Shown here: positions 52,620 to 61,480 of the stretch, piece by piece
How the letters are laid out: every line of letters begins with the position of its first letter
Numbering within the stretch: position 1 is the stretch's first letter
Source: Rheinheimera sp. 1928-s
Lineage (GTDB): Bacteria > Pseudomonadota > Gammaproteobacteria > Enterobacterales > Alteromonadaceae
NCBI RefSeq assembly: GCF_029269265.1
Contig: NZ_JARIXP010000004.1
Coordinates: 372,001-436,000, forward strand
Length of the DNA: 64,000 nucleotides
Reading direction: 5' to 3'
Made by a program: the position numbers and the translations under genes
The notes under the pieces: generated by a model
What the model saw: the letters and a program-made list of their open reading frames with translations, nothing else
What the model was told of the DNA's origin: nothing
Databases searched by the model: none

Positions 52620-53786
52620 TTAACAGTCCTTGCCTGAAGGCACATCATAGAATTTCTTTTGGCTGGAAAGTGGGATGGTTTTTAATAGTGACACCACTTT
52701 GTGACTCACTTCGCCATCACCGTAGGGATTACAGACTGCTGTGCAATCGAGTTGCATAGCAACGGCTATTGAGGTTTTTATTTCGGTCAGGTCATGGCCA
52801 CAATGCAGCACAGAGCTCGCCGCCAACCGACCCGCCTGACGTTGCCCCACATTGACACTGGGCACATGCAATGAGGGTACTTCAATCACCGCACTGGAAG
52901 AATTACCCACTACCACTTTTGCATGCCGCACTGCCGCCAAATAACGTGCCTGCCCAAGCGACGAAAACAACTTAATGCGCTTGGGGTGCTGTTTTTGGGC
53001 CAGTTCAAGTTGCTCAATAATCAACCGGCCACCTTCGTCCGCATTTGGATAAGTGCCAATCAGATAAAGCGATTCAAAACTCAAACAGGCGTCCAGTACA
53101 TTGCAAATGGCAGAGCTGGTACTGGCAATATCCTGAGTTTCCGGATGGTAAGTCAATAACAGGTAGTGTGCATCTGCAGGCAGACCAAGTTCTTTTAGCG
53201 TGTTTTCGCGTGACCAGGCCGTTTGCTTGGCTATGGCTTCAAGACCAGGCGCACCGACACAAAATACCCGTTCAGGAGACTCACCTAACTGGATCACTCG
53301 TTGACGATACACCTCAGTCGAGGTTGCATGGTACTGGCTGAATTTTGTGATGGCATGCCGTATTGCATCATCATAAGCGCCTTCGGTCAGTTCACCACCG
53401 TGCAGATGAAACAAGGGGATGTGCATGAGCATCGCAGCCTGCGCCACTGCCAATGCCTCGTATCTATCGCCAAGCAACACTAACAAGTCTGGCTTAAGCC
53501 TTTGCAAGGCATCGGCAAAACCAATCAGCCCCAGCCCCATACTTTTTACCGTTGCTACCGCACTGTCTGCCGAAAGTAACATATCGATGCGTGCTGCAAT
53601 CTCAAAACGATCCTGTTCTATCTGCTGCACCGTGTAGCCATACTCAGGTGATAAATGGCTGCCAGAGACAATCAGCTGCAACTCCAGCTCGTGATCGCTT
53701 TGTATTGCCCGTAACACATAATATAGCAAGCCATAATCAGCCCGGGTGCCTGTGAATACCGCAATCCGACGTTTATGGATGGTCAT
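52620..53786 (-). CDS. legG: LegG: hydrolysing UDP-sugar 2-epimerase (NeuC family)
   Basis: The enzyme releases UDP and inverts C2 of the LegC/acetyltransferase product. The 388-aa GT-B-like protein has RIAVFTGTRADYGLLYYVL, LHGGELTEGAYDDAIRHAIT, LLTYHPETQD and GNSSSAVIEVPSLHVPSVNV, all NeuC/LegG hallmarks. It overlaps legC by 14 nt. Confidence 0.92.
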   Translation of the reverse strand: MTIHKRRIAVFTGTRADYGLLYYVLRAIQSDHELELQLIVSGSHLSPEYGYTVQQIEQDRFEIAARIDMLLSADSAVATVKSMGLGLIGFADALQRLKPDLLVLLGDRYEALAVAQAAMLMHIPLFHLHGGELTEGAYDDAIRHAITKFSQYHATSTEVYRQRVIQLGESPERVFCVGAPGLEAIAKQTAWSRENTLKELGLPADAHYLLLTYHPETQDIASTSSAICNVLDACLSFESLYLIGTYPNADEGGRLIIEQLELAQKQHPKRIKLFSSLGQARYLAAVRHAKVVVGNSSSAVIEVPSLHVPSVNVGQRQAGRLAASSVLHCGHDLTEIKTSIAVAMQLDCTAVCNPYGDGEVSHKVVSLLKTIPLSSQKKFYDVPSGKDC

Positions 53787-54930
53787 GCGGCAAGCTCCTA
53801 ACCGAACTGGGCAAATTAACCAAATGCTCAGACAGATAGTGTGTGACAGCTAAGTCAGTACGGATACAGTTCTCATACATAGCTAGTTGATGCATGGGTC
53901 GCCAGGCTGGGCGCAACATAATGCCCTGCTCTGCTGCGGTTTCAAGCAATTGTGTTTTTACTTCAGTTGAAGGACAAATCACTGCATTGAGCCAGTAGTT
54001 GGAGCGCGCATAAGGCGGCTCTTTGACACAACGAAACTCTGTGCCAGCAAAAAAGTCCTGATACAAGGCTGCTATTTCGCGTTTATCGGCGATAAAACTA
54101 TCCAGTTGTTCCAATTGTCCGCAACCTAAAGCGGCGTTCAGATTTGGCATGCGGTAATTAAAACCATAGTCGTCATGCACAAACTCATAACTATGTGGAA
54201 CTTTGGCTGTGGTTGTCAGATGCTTCAGCGCTATACCATCGGCTGGGTCAGCACAAAGCACCATGCCACCTCCCCCTGTGGTGATAATTTTATTGCCGTT
54301 AAAACTCAAAGTACCAAAACGCCCCACAGTACCGGTATGTCTGCCTTTATACAGAGACCCCAGACTTTCAGCAGCATCTTCAATTAAGACTAACTGCCAT
54401 TGCTGGCACAATAACAGCAGCTCATCCAGCTCAACCGGGTGGCCAAAGGTATGCATAGGCACAACAGCCCGCACCCGGCGCTGAGTTTGGCGATGGATAC
54501 AAGCTCCGTCCGTCAGTTCACACTGTTGCTGTAAAAACTCAGCCAGTGACTTTGGACATAAGCCCAAACTCAATTCTGAGACGTCAACAAATACGGGGTC
54601 TGCACCTGCCCAATGAATAGCATTACAGGTTGCAACAAAAGTAAAGGACTGAGTCACCACCAAATCATGGTTCACCACGCCTGCAGCATATAAAGCAGCC
54701 TGCAAAGCAGCTGTGCCGTTCATTACTGCGACTGCTTTAGACGATTTGCAGTACGAGGCCATATCCGCTTCGAACCGGTCAACGTAAGCTCCGACACTGG
54801 ACACAAAAGTAGAGTCTAAGGTGTGCTGCACATAAGCGGATTCTTGTCCGGCAAAACGAGGGGCATGCAAAGGAATAAAGTCCTTAGTCTGGTAAAGCTC
54901 TCGGATAAATCGAAACAAAGTCTGCTGCAT
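53773..54930 (-). CDS. legC: LegC: aminotransferase of legionaminic acid synthesis
   Basis: This PLP-dependent transaminase follows LegB. The 385-aa protein opens with the LegC-type sequence FIPLHAPRFAGQESAYVQHT, has AVMNGTAALQAALYAAGV, and the PLP-Lys segment SFNGNKIITTGGGGMVL. It lies 8 nt after legB. It is distinct from PseC. Confidence 0.92.
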   Translation of the reverse strand: MQQTLFRFIRELYQTKDFIPLHAPRFAGQESAYVQHTLDSTFVSSVGAYVDRFEADMASYCKSSKAVAVMNGTAALQAALYAAGVVNHDLVVTQSFTFVATCNAIHWAGADPVFVDVSELSLGLCPKSLAEFLQQQCELTDGACIHRQTQRRVRAVVPMHTFGHPVELDELLLLCQQWQLVLIEDAAESLGSLYKGRHTGTVGRFGTLSFNGNKIITTGGGGMVLCADPADGIALKHLTTTAKVPHSYEFVHDDYGFNYRMPNLNAALGCGQLEQLDSFIADKREIAALYQDFFAGTEFRCVKEPPYARSNYWLNAVICPSTEVKTQLLETAAEQGIMLRPAWRPMHQLAMYENCIRTDLAVTHYLSEHLVNLPSSVRSLPHDHP

Positions 54931-54938
54931 CAGGGCTT

Positions 54939-55916
54939 CTACTTGTTGTATTGACTGGCTTTGTAGCGGGCCAGATGTTCAGGCTGAGTGAACCATTCAA
55001 TAGTACGACGCAGGCCTTGTGTTAAATCTACCGCAGGTGAAAAGCCTGTGAGTTGCAGCAGTTTGCTGTTATCGCCCCATAATCTGAACACTTCGGAACC
55101 ACTTGGACGCAAACGTTGCTCGTCTATCACAAACTCGACGTCACTTTGCATCAGACTGCGGATCAAATCTAAGGTATCGGCTACTGAAATTTCATAATTC
55201 GAGCTGATGTTCACCGTCTCACCAATAGCTGCATCACAACGGCTGAGCACTTCAAAACCAGCGCAGGTGTCCTCTACATAATTAAAATCACGGGTTGGAC
55301 TGGTGTCTCCCAACTTGATGCGTGTTGCACCTGTCGCGATTTGACTGATAATTGTCGGGATCACAGCACGAGCCGACTGACGTGGCCCATAGGTATTAAA
55401 AGGCCGGACTATGGTCACAGGCAAATTAAAGGCATGGTAATAACTCATCGCCAAGGCATCAGCAGCAATCTTAGAGGCGCTGTAAGGTGACTGGGCTTGC
55501 AGCGGATGTTTTTCATCAATAGGCACATACTGTGCTGTGCCATAAACTTCACTGGTAGATGTTTGTAAAAACCGTTTTACTCTATGTTTCAGTGCAGCCT
55601 GACACAGATTCAGCGTGCCATTGACATTAGTCTCAATATAACTTTGTGGTGCGCTGTAGGAATAAGGTATAGCAATCAATGCGGCCAAATGAAAAACTAC
55701 ATCGATATCCTGACACAAGGCGTCACAAAAAAACGCATCTCTCACGTCACCATACTGAATATCAAGCGATGGATGAACAACACCATCCAGCCAGCCAGCC
55801 GAGTTAAACGAGTTATACTGAGCTAAAGCCCGAACCTGATAGCCTTTCTCGAGTAGGTATTCCACCAGATGAGAACCGATAAAACCATCGGCACCTGTAA
55901 CCAACGCTTTTTTCAT
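54939..55916 (-). CDS. legB: LegB: NAD-dependent 4,6-dehydratase
   Basis: LegB starts legionaminic acid synthesis from a nucleotide-linked GlcNAc. The 325-aa extended SDR has LVTGADGFIGSHLVEYLLEK, the catalytic Thr in LQTSTSEVYGTA, YSASKIAADALAMSYY and RPFNTYGPRQSARAVIPTI. It is the first sugar gene after maf. It keeps C5 configuration in known cases, so it cannot simply replace PseB. Confidence 0.92.
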   Translation of the reverse strand: MKKALVTGADGFIGSHLVEYLLEKGYQVRALAQYNSFNSAGWLDGVVHPSLDIQYGDVRDAFFCDALCQDIDVVFHLAALIAIPYSYSAPQSYIETNVNGTLNLCQAALKHRVKRFLQTSTSEVYGTAQYVPIDEKHPLQAQSPYSASKIAADALAMSYYHAFNLPVTIVRPFNTYGPRQSARAVIPTIISQIATGATRIKLGDTSPTRDFNYVEDTCAGFEVLSRCDAAIGETVNISSNYEISVADTLDLIRSLMQSDVEFVIDEQRLRPSGSEVFRLWGDNSKLLQLTGFSPAVDLTQGLRRTIEWFTQPEHLARYKASQYNK

Positions 55917-55920
55917 CTGG

Positions 55921-58752
55921 TTATCCTTGTTTTACTGGTTTAAACAAATACTGAACACTGACGCCATCAAACTCAAAAGGCTCCTGCATGTAATGAGTCT
56001 GACCATCCAGCAGATAGCCGCGCCATACAGCCAACACTTGATTAAACGTCTGTAAAAATTCACTACTGTCTTCAGTAATGTTAGCAGCCAGTTTTGTCAG
56101 TACACCAGCCATGTAATTTGCACTACCGTGAAACAGACAAAAGGTGATGTCATTGTCTTTCACTGCTCTTTTACGCAAAAACTGCCACTGCTTTTCGATC
56201 AAAGCTGTCGCATCTTCTTTGTTTTCTGCATCCTGTTGCAATATGTCCAGCCACTGCTGCATTGAAGACTCAAACACAGCAGTATCAAATTGCGCATAGA
56301 TAGACTCTGCTAATTCAGGGAAAGCCGGGAAATAAGCAGTAGTTAGCAGTCCTGCCAGCTCGGCCTCTTTGTCTTTAACACCAGAGGCCTCAAGCAAAAT
56401 ATTTTCTGGTTGCAAAGCAATGGTTCCTTTAATTTTTACACCATCGCTGCAGTTATAAACTTCAATTTTACGGCCAGCCTTGGATATAGCTTGTTCCAGT
56501 AATTTACGCGACACATCAAATTCAGGTTTAGTGTACACCATAGGCCGGAAATTCCCGGTTGAAGGAACTCCACCACCATGACGTAGCTGATAGTTATACA
56601 CCTGCGAACCATCAGCCTTGTAATAAGAAGAATGCTGTGAATGGTGTTGGTTAATGTCGATAAAACCTAAATCGACACCAAAAAGATAAAAGTGTTTAAA
56701 ACCTAATTTGATGGCGTAGTTCATTACCAAGTTAGTCACTGTTGGGTACGCATAAGCCAAAGAGGCTACGTTAAAACCACGCTTTTTCAGGCCATTGTGA
56801 AACACATAAGTTGACGCCTCTCCATCTTTAAAACACAACAGCGTTTCTTTGAATAAAGCGGCAGTATCCGGGTGAATACCATTTACACTGAGTAAACGAA
56901 TACCTTTTAGATAATCCGTGTCATCAATTTGAGTGATCCAGTCAAAAGTAGCTCTGTTTTGTTCTATCTCAGCATGAAAGTCAGGCTGGATACCATTTCT
57001 GTGGAGAGACCTCAGCGCAGTACCACAACTGATCACAATAACCTGATCCCTGTACTCTTTTAGGTAGTCAAAACAGTGATCCAGGCTCGGACCGTTACCC
57101 ACCACAAAAACAGGCAAATTCAGCGCAACATGGTTTTTGTATCCGGCATTACTATGTTGTAAAAACCTTTGCCCGCTAAAGACACTGTGATGAGTATGTG
57201 CAATACCAAAACGGGCGTGATCGTAGTATTCACCAAGAGCCAGAACAACTTTTAACTCGGATCGCAAATCACTGATCGCTTTTTGCATACCAATATTGAA
57301 ATAGGTACTAAGCATATAAGTATCAGCAACTGAATAAGCTCCAATCTGATAAAACTGAGCCATTAGATCATAAAAATAATGGCTGCCATCTCCGCCTAAG
57401 TTGAGGTATATCCGACCTTTTGCTTCGTCTGCTTTAGAAAAAATTCCGGCCCAGTCAGTTACCCATAAACTGGCAGCAAAAAAATCTAGGTTAGGTTCAC
57501 AAATAAACAGGTTTTTAATCTGATGCTTTTCAGTTAACAGTTCAATATGCTTACCAAGTGCAACACCAAAAATAATCAGCGTATTAACCACTGCTGGTAA
57601 CTGACTTTGCTGATTCAGAGCTTTATCTATGAGTGGCTGTAGTTCGGCAACCTTAGAAAAATGCAAATAACTTTTATATTTAGAGCTTGTGCGCTGATTC
57701 AGCACCACATCGTCTTTAAACGGATGATTGACAAAGTAATCAACAAGCTCTGCCGATTCAGCCTCAAGGTCCTGATGAAGCAAAGCATTACGCTTCTGAT
57801 GATACAGATTAGGGTTACCTTGCAGGTCTGACACCAGTTGCCAGGCCCGGGTTTTATGCTCCAGCATCGCCTTATGAACTTTAGGGTAAAACTTCTCTAA
57901 AGCTTCCATATTGACGTTATACAAGGCCTGCGCCTGCTCTGTTTTATAGTCTTGAGGTGTGTATTGCCCCAATAAGTTACCGGCGCGCTCAGACACATAA
58001 TCCGCATAATCTTTGTATTCGGTAAACTGATGCCCTGTATGAGTCAGGGCTTCTTTATCACCGGAATGCTGCAGCAGGTAGCGGATCACATCGTCCATCA
58101 TAGGATGAAACTGATGGCGATAGACAAACACTTTGTCCAGAGCCTGATCAAACTCAAGGAGTTCTTTTAACTCATGGGGTACAGCACTGGCGTCAGACCC
58201 TATTTGCAAAAAGATATGAGTGCCCATGCTGGTGGCCGTATCCAATAACTGTTGCCAATTATTGGCCTGAGCTGAACAAAGTAAAATATCTACATTAGGC
58301 TCATACACCACCAGATAACGAATATTGCAGTTCATCACCAGCTCGTTCAGGTGATAGCCCAAACCCAAACCAAAGACTAACAACACATCCACTTTTTGCG
58401 GTAATGCTTGATGCCGCCAGGTTAAATCATCTGTTTTACTTTGCAGGTTAAAATAAGCGGCATGAGAATAGAACTCTTGTACCTCAGTCAGCACTTCTTG
58501 TTTTGCAGAACTTTGGTAAAACACCCGGCCAGTGGCGAAATCGACAATATTTAATTCTGCATCTTTAGTACAAAACAAAGAATATTGCTGCACTTCATGG
58601 TCATTAATGATGCCGACTAAACTGGGGATATGTTGCCGAAAGGCGTCAATATTCTGGCGTATGTTGCGCCCTATGCTGACAGAGACTTGTTTTTCCAGAG
58701 CTTCTTGCTGCTCGGTGTTATCGAGGATTTGGTAATTAATATATTTCAGCAT
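55921..58752 (-). CDS. maf: Maf-type motility-associated glycosyltransferase (DUF115), with duplicated N-terminal module
   Basis: Maf proteins attach nonulosonic acids to flagellin. The 943-aa protein contains the DUF115 core (FVVGNGPSLDHCFDYLKEY near 549-567; PDFHAEIEQNRATFDW; YLFGVDLGF). Before it, two similar modules occur at about residues 117-200 (VFGLGLGYH, YEPNVD) and 385-470 (IFGVALGKH, CEPNLD). The second directly precedes the core. It stands at the head of the legionaminic acid genes, 17 nt after the fliT-like gene. The likely donor is CMP-Leg or CMP-Pse. Confidence 0.9.
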   Translation of the reverse strand: MLKYINYQILDNTEQQEALEKQVSVSIGRNIRQNIDAFRQHIPSLVGIINDHEVQQYSLFCTKDAELNIVDFATGRVFYQSSAKQEVLTEVQEFYSHAAYFNLQSKTDDLTWRHQALPQKVDVLLVFGLGLGYHLNELVMNCNIRYLVVYEPNVDILLCSAQANNWQQLLDTATSMGTHIFLQIGSDASAVPHELKELLEFDQALDKVFVYRHQFHPMMDDVIRYLLQHSGDKEALTHTGHQFTEYKDYADYVSERAGNLLGQYTPQDYKTEQAQALYNVNMEALEKFYPKVHKAMLEHKTRAWQLVSDLQGNPNLYHQKRNALLHQDLEAESAELVDYFVNHPFKDDVVLNQRTSSKYKSYLHFSKVAELQPLIDKALNQQSQLPAVVNTLIIFGVALGKHIELLTEKHQIKNLFICEPNLDFFAASLWVTDWAGIFSKADEAKGRIYLNLGGDGSHYFYDLMAQFYQIGAYSVADTYMLSTYFNIGMQKAISDLRSELKVVLALGEYYDHARFGIAHTHHSVFSGQRFLQHSNAGYKNHVALNLPVFVVGNGPSLDHCFDYLKEYRDQVIVISCGTALRSLHRNGIQPDFHAEIEQNRATFDWITQIDDTDYLKGIRLLSVNGIHPDTAALFKETLLCFKDGEASTYVFHNGLKKRGFNVASLAYAYPTVTNLVMNYAIKLGFKHFYLFGVDLGFIDINQHHSQHSSYYKADGSQVYNYQLRHGGGVPSTGNFRPMVYTKPEFDVSRKLLEQAISKAGRKIEVYNCSDGVKIKGTIALQPENILLEASGVKDKEAELAGLLTTAYFPAFPELAESIYAQFDTAVFESSMQQWLDILQQDAENKEDATALIEKQWQFLRKRAVKDNDITFCLFHGSANYMAGVLTKLAANITEDSSEFLQTFNQVLAVWRGYLLDGQTHYMQEPFEFDGVSVQYLFKPVKQG

Positions 58753-58769
58753 AAGGGCCTGGCACCTGC

Positions 58770-59069
58770 TTAATTATTGTCTCCGTAGCTTTGATGTGCC
58801 TTTTTACCTTTGCGTAATTGCAACATCCTGACAGCTACAGTACTTCTCTCGGAAGTGACTTGTTCAGTGATAAGACTAACCCACTGCAAGTTATCTGCCA
58901 ATATACTTTGTAAATCAGGTGTTTGTTGAGGGTTTTCACAGAGTTGACGCAAGAGTTGATCGAACTCTTGCCAATAGAGAGAGAAGTCTTCGGTGGAATA
59001 TTCTTCCTGCGCCAGCAACTCGACAATTTGCTGGCGTTTGGCTTGCAACATCACAACTAAATCCGTCAT
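58770..59069 (-). CDS. fliT: FliT-like flagellar export chaperone
   Basis: The 99-aa helical protein lies directly after fliS, with a 1-nt overlap, as fliT does in many gammaproteobacteria. FliT binds the cap protein FliD. The C-terminal RMLQLRKGKKAHQSYG resembles FliT-like ends of Pseudomonas. Sequence conservation is weak, so the call rests on size, helix content and position. Confidence 0.7.
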   Translation of the reverse strand: MTDLVVMLQAKRQQIVELLAQEEYSTEDFSLYWQEFDQLLRQLCENPQQTPDLQSILADNLQWVSLITEQVTSERSTVAVRMLQLRKGKKAHQSYGDNN

Positions 59070-59509
59070 TAAGCAGACGCCAACGCTGCCTGCCCCTGAC
59101 GCTCAGCCAGCAACTGAAAGCCTTTTTGCCGTTCTTCGACCGGAATAGCATCCCAGCCTGATTTAATTTTGATCATAATTTCAATCACATCATCGACTTT
59201 TGCCGGGCTACTTTCGCGACTGGCCTGCATCAGATGATTGACCATAAAATCGTACAGAGACCATAGGTTCTGCGATACATCGCCACCTACATCCATATCC
59301 AAAGAATGTTGCAAGGCAGAGATAATACTCATGGCTTTAGACACTGTGCGGGATTTTTCAGCAAAATCTTTACGCTCCATAGCGCCTTTGGCTTTTGCCA
59401 TATTTTCCAATGAGCCCTGCATTAATAACTGAATAATGCGATGCGGGTCTGCAACTGCTAAATCATCTTTGATCCCTACAGATTTGTAGGCCTTAATACC
59501 GTAACTCAT
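59069..59509 (-). CDS. fliS: Flagellin export chaperone FliS
   Basis: FliS binds flagellin C-termini and prevents early polymerisation. The 146-aa protein has the family start YGIKAYKSVGIKDDLAVADP, HRIIQLLMQGSLENMAKAKG and SLYDFMVNHLMQASRES. It follows fliD by 12 nt. Confidence 0.95.
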   Translation of the reverse strand: MSYGIKAYKSVGIKDDLAVADPHRIIQLLMQGSLENMAKAKGAMERKDFAEKSRTVSKAMSIISALQHSLDMDVGGDVSQNLWSLYDFMVNHLMQASRESSPAKVDDVIEIMIKIKSGWDAIPVEERQKGFQLLAERQGQAALASA

Positions 59510-59521
59510 GGCAAGCTCCTG

Positions 59522-60982
59522 TTAACTACCATACCGTGGCAAGTTTGCCAGCTGTTGCACCAGGTAACTGGAGGTACTTTGTAATTGGCCCAAAGTGGAA
59601 TCCAAAGCTCCGTAACGCTGACGCAAGGTTTCTTCGTAGCTCACTATATATCGTTCAAAGGCCTCACGATCTTTAGTATTTTTTTTCAGTTGGTCTTTTA
59701 ACGAGGTTTCTTTGTTCACTAATAAACCATCCCGGTCCGTAAACTGGGAAATCACTTTGTCCAAAGACTTGCTAATACCACCTGAAGCACCAAATAAGTC
59801 GGCAATTTTATCGTAATTATTTTCCAGCGCATTATCAAAACGTTCACGGCCAGAGTCGGCGCCATATAAACGAGTACTGGAAATCTCCATTTTACCCTGG
59901 TCATTAAAAGTGATACCCAGAGCATACAAGTTATTCAGCTCGTCACCACCTGAAGAAAAAGCACTGCCTAAAGTTCTGGTAACCTGACTCATGATGCTTC
60001 TGACCATAGGGTCACTGGTTAACGCTCCACCTTCAGAGACAACTGTTTTACCATCATCTCCTATAGTGCGGTTTTTAGTTAAGCTGTTCACCTCTGTCAA
60101 TAAACCGTTATAGGCGTCCATAAAAGCTTTAATTTTCTCTTCAGCGGCTTTTTTATCTGTCTCTATAGACAAAGTGGCATTGTTATCGTCTGGCGTAACG
60201 GCAAGCACTGTCAATTCAGTATCCTGAATCGCATTAGTAAAAGTGTTGTTTTTACTAAATACGCTGATACCGTCAATCACGACTTCAGCATCGGCAGCTT
60301 CAATCGCCACGCCTAAACCGCCTGAACCATCAGTATCGTTACCAAAAGCCCTGGTCGAAAGGCTATTCAGTTCAGCATTATCGTTGGTAATACGTAAGTC
60401 ATTAGCTTCACCAGTGATTGATGATGTCAGCACTAATTTAGTACCTATACCATCACCGGCATTAATAATATTGGCACTGACGCCAAAATTACCACTGGCA
60501 TTGTTCACTGCTTTACGGAACTGATCCAGGGTCATACCAGCGGTGACGTTTACATCAAAATTTTTACCATCAGCGCTAAACGTTAATTTACCCGCTGTGG
60601 TACTGACTACTGCAGATGCACTGGTATAAGCTTCGTCCGCACTTTCAATCCGGCTGCCTGTGGCCAGCGACTTGACTTTAATATCAAAATTACCGGGCGC
60701 AGCTGTGCTGCTGGATTTTGCTTCAAGATAAGTTTTAGTATCTGTAGGTTGTTTAATGCTGGTCGTTCTGGCTCTGAGTTTATCTTCACCCAAAGCAGTT
60801 ATCGTATCTTTAAATTTTGTTAACGCGGATTTTAATTTACCAAAACCAGAAAGCGATGAATCCAGCTCCTTTTTCGTAGTGTCCAGACGACTGACTTTAC
60901 TGTTTCGCTCCACTGTCACTAACTGTGTAACCAAACTTTCAAGATCTAGCCCTGATGCTGCACCTAATGACCGGATAGCCAT
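59522..60982 (-). CDS. fliD: Flagellar cap protein FliD (HAP2)
   Basis: FliD caps the filament and guides flagellin assembly. The 486-aa protein has the N-terminal domain RSLGAASGLDLESLVTQLVT and a C-terminal coiled coil (FERYIVSYEETLRQRYGALD ... LGQLQSTSSYLVQQLA). It lies 14 nt after flaG and should share its sigma28 promoter. Confidence 0.96.
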   Translation of the reverse strand: MAIRSLGAASGLDLESLVTQLVTVERNSKVSRLDTTKKELDSSLSGFGKLKSALTKFKDTITALGEDKLRARTTSIKQPTDTKTYLEAKSSSTAAPGNFDIKVKSLATGSRIESADEAYTSASAVVSTTAGKLTFSADGKNFDVNVTAGMTLDQFRKAVNNASGNFGVSANIINAGDGIGTKLVLTSSITGEANDLRITNDNAELNSLSTRAFGNDTDGSGGLGVAIEAADAEVVIDGISVFSKNNTFTNAIQDTELTVLAVTPDDNNATLSIETDKKAAEEKIKAFMDAYNGLLTEVNSLTKNRTIGDDGKTVVSEGGALTSDPMVRSIMSQVTRTLGSAFSSGGDELNNLYALGITFNDQGKMEISSTRLYGADSGRERFDNALENNYDKIADLFGASGGISKSLDKVISQFTDRDGLLVNKETSLKDQLKKNTKDREAFERYIVSYEETLRQRYGALDSTLGQLQSTSSYLVQQLANLPRYGS

Positions 60983-60996
60983 GATTCATCCTCTCT

Positions 60997-61401
60997 TTAT
61001 ATCGTTTTGTCGATCATCAAACCTGTCGAAGCTCCCAGATCTTCCTGTAATCTTTTGATTGCTTTGGCCATCGTCAGTACTTCTTCAGACGGGATCTGAC
61101 GAATGACTTCTTTGGTTTCAAAATCAACCACTTTCACTACTGGTTTTCCAGATTCTTCATCAACAGAAAAATTTAAAGTGCGTCCTTGAGAGTTAACAAA
61201 CTGGTTAATATTCTCAACAGCCTCACCCAACTCATCCTCCGTAATAGCTTGCTCTGCTTGTGCAGACTCAGCCTTTACTTTGGACTCTGGTTCGGCAGTT
61301 TCTGGACCACTTTTTATTTTGTTCAGCTCAACTGCAACATTAGCAGCAGCTTTGGGGGCTGTTGGCTGATAACCAAAATTACCCGTAATTACTGAACTCA
61401 T
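60997..61401 (-). CDS. flaG: FlaG family protein
   Basis: FlaG is a small protein that affects polar filament length. The product (134 aa from the second ATG, MSSVITGNFG) has a variable N-half and the conserved C-half (LNFSVDEESGKPVVKVVDFE, IRQIPSEEVLTMAKAIKRLQ). Two ATGs are close; AGAGG lies 3 nt before the first and 9 nt before the second, favouring the second. A strong sigma28 site ends only 8-14 nt upstream, so the leader would be almost absent. Confidence 0.92.
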   Translation of the reverse strand: MSSVITGNFGYQPTAPKAAANVAVELNKIKSGPETAEPESKVKAESAQAEQAITEDELGEAVENINQFVNSQGRTLNFSVDEESGKPVVKVVDFETKEVIRQIPSEEVLTMAKAIKRLQEDLGASTGLMIDKTI

Positions 61402-61415
61402 TTGCATCTACCTCT

Positions 61416-61442
61416 GTATCGGCAAGCAAGGCGAAAACTTTA
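61416..61442 (-). promoter_or_regulatory. Sigma28 promoter of flaG-fliD-fliS-fliT
   Basis: The minus strand reads TAAAGTTT, 11 nt, GCCGATAC, a full -35 match and seven of eight at -10, with consensus spacing. The start site would fall near 61409, only a few nt before the flaG ATGs. Part of the -35 and spacer also forms a 7-bp stem (AGGCGAA/TTCGCCT, 61429-61452). Confidence 0.8.
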
Positions 61443-61480
61443 GTCTTCGCCTCCCTCAATCTTTACCTAAAAGGCTGGTA

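Noticed and set aside
36000-56000. O-antigen or capsule locus
   Set aside because: No wzx, wzy, wzz, wza or ABC exporter was found, and Maf plus fliT, fliS and fliD flank the genes. An added lipopolysaccharide role is not excluded.
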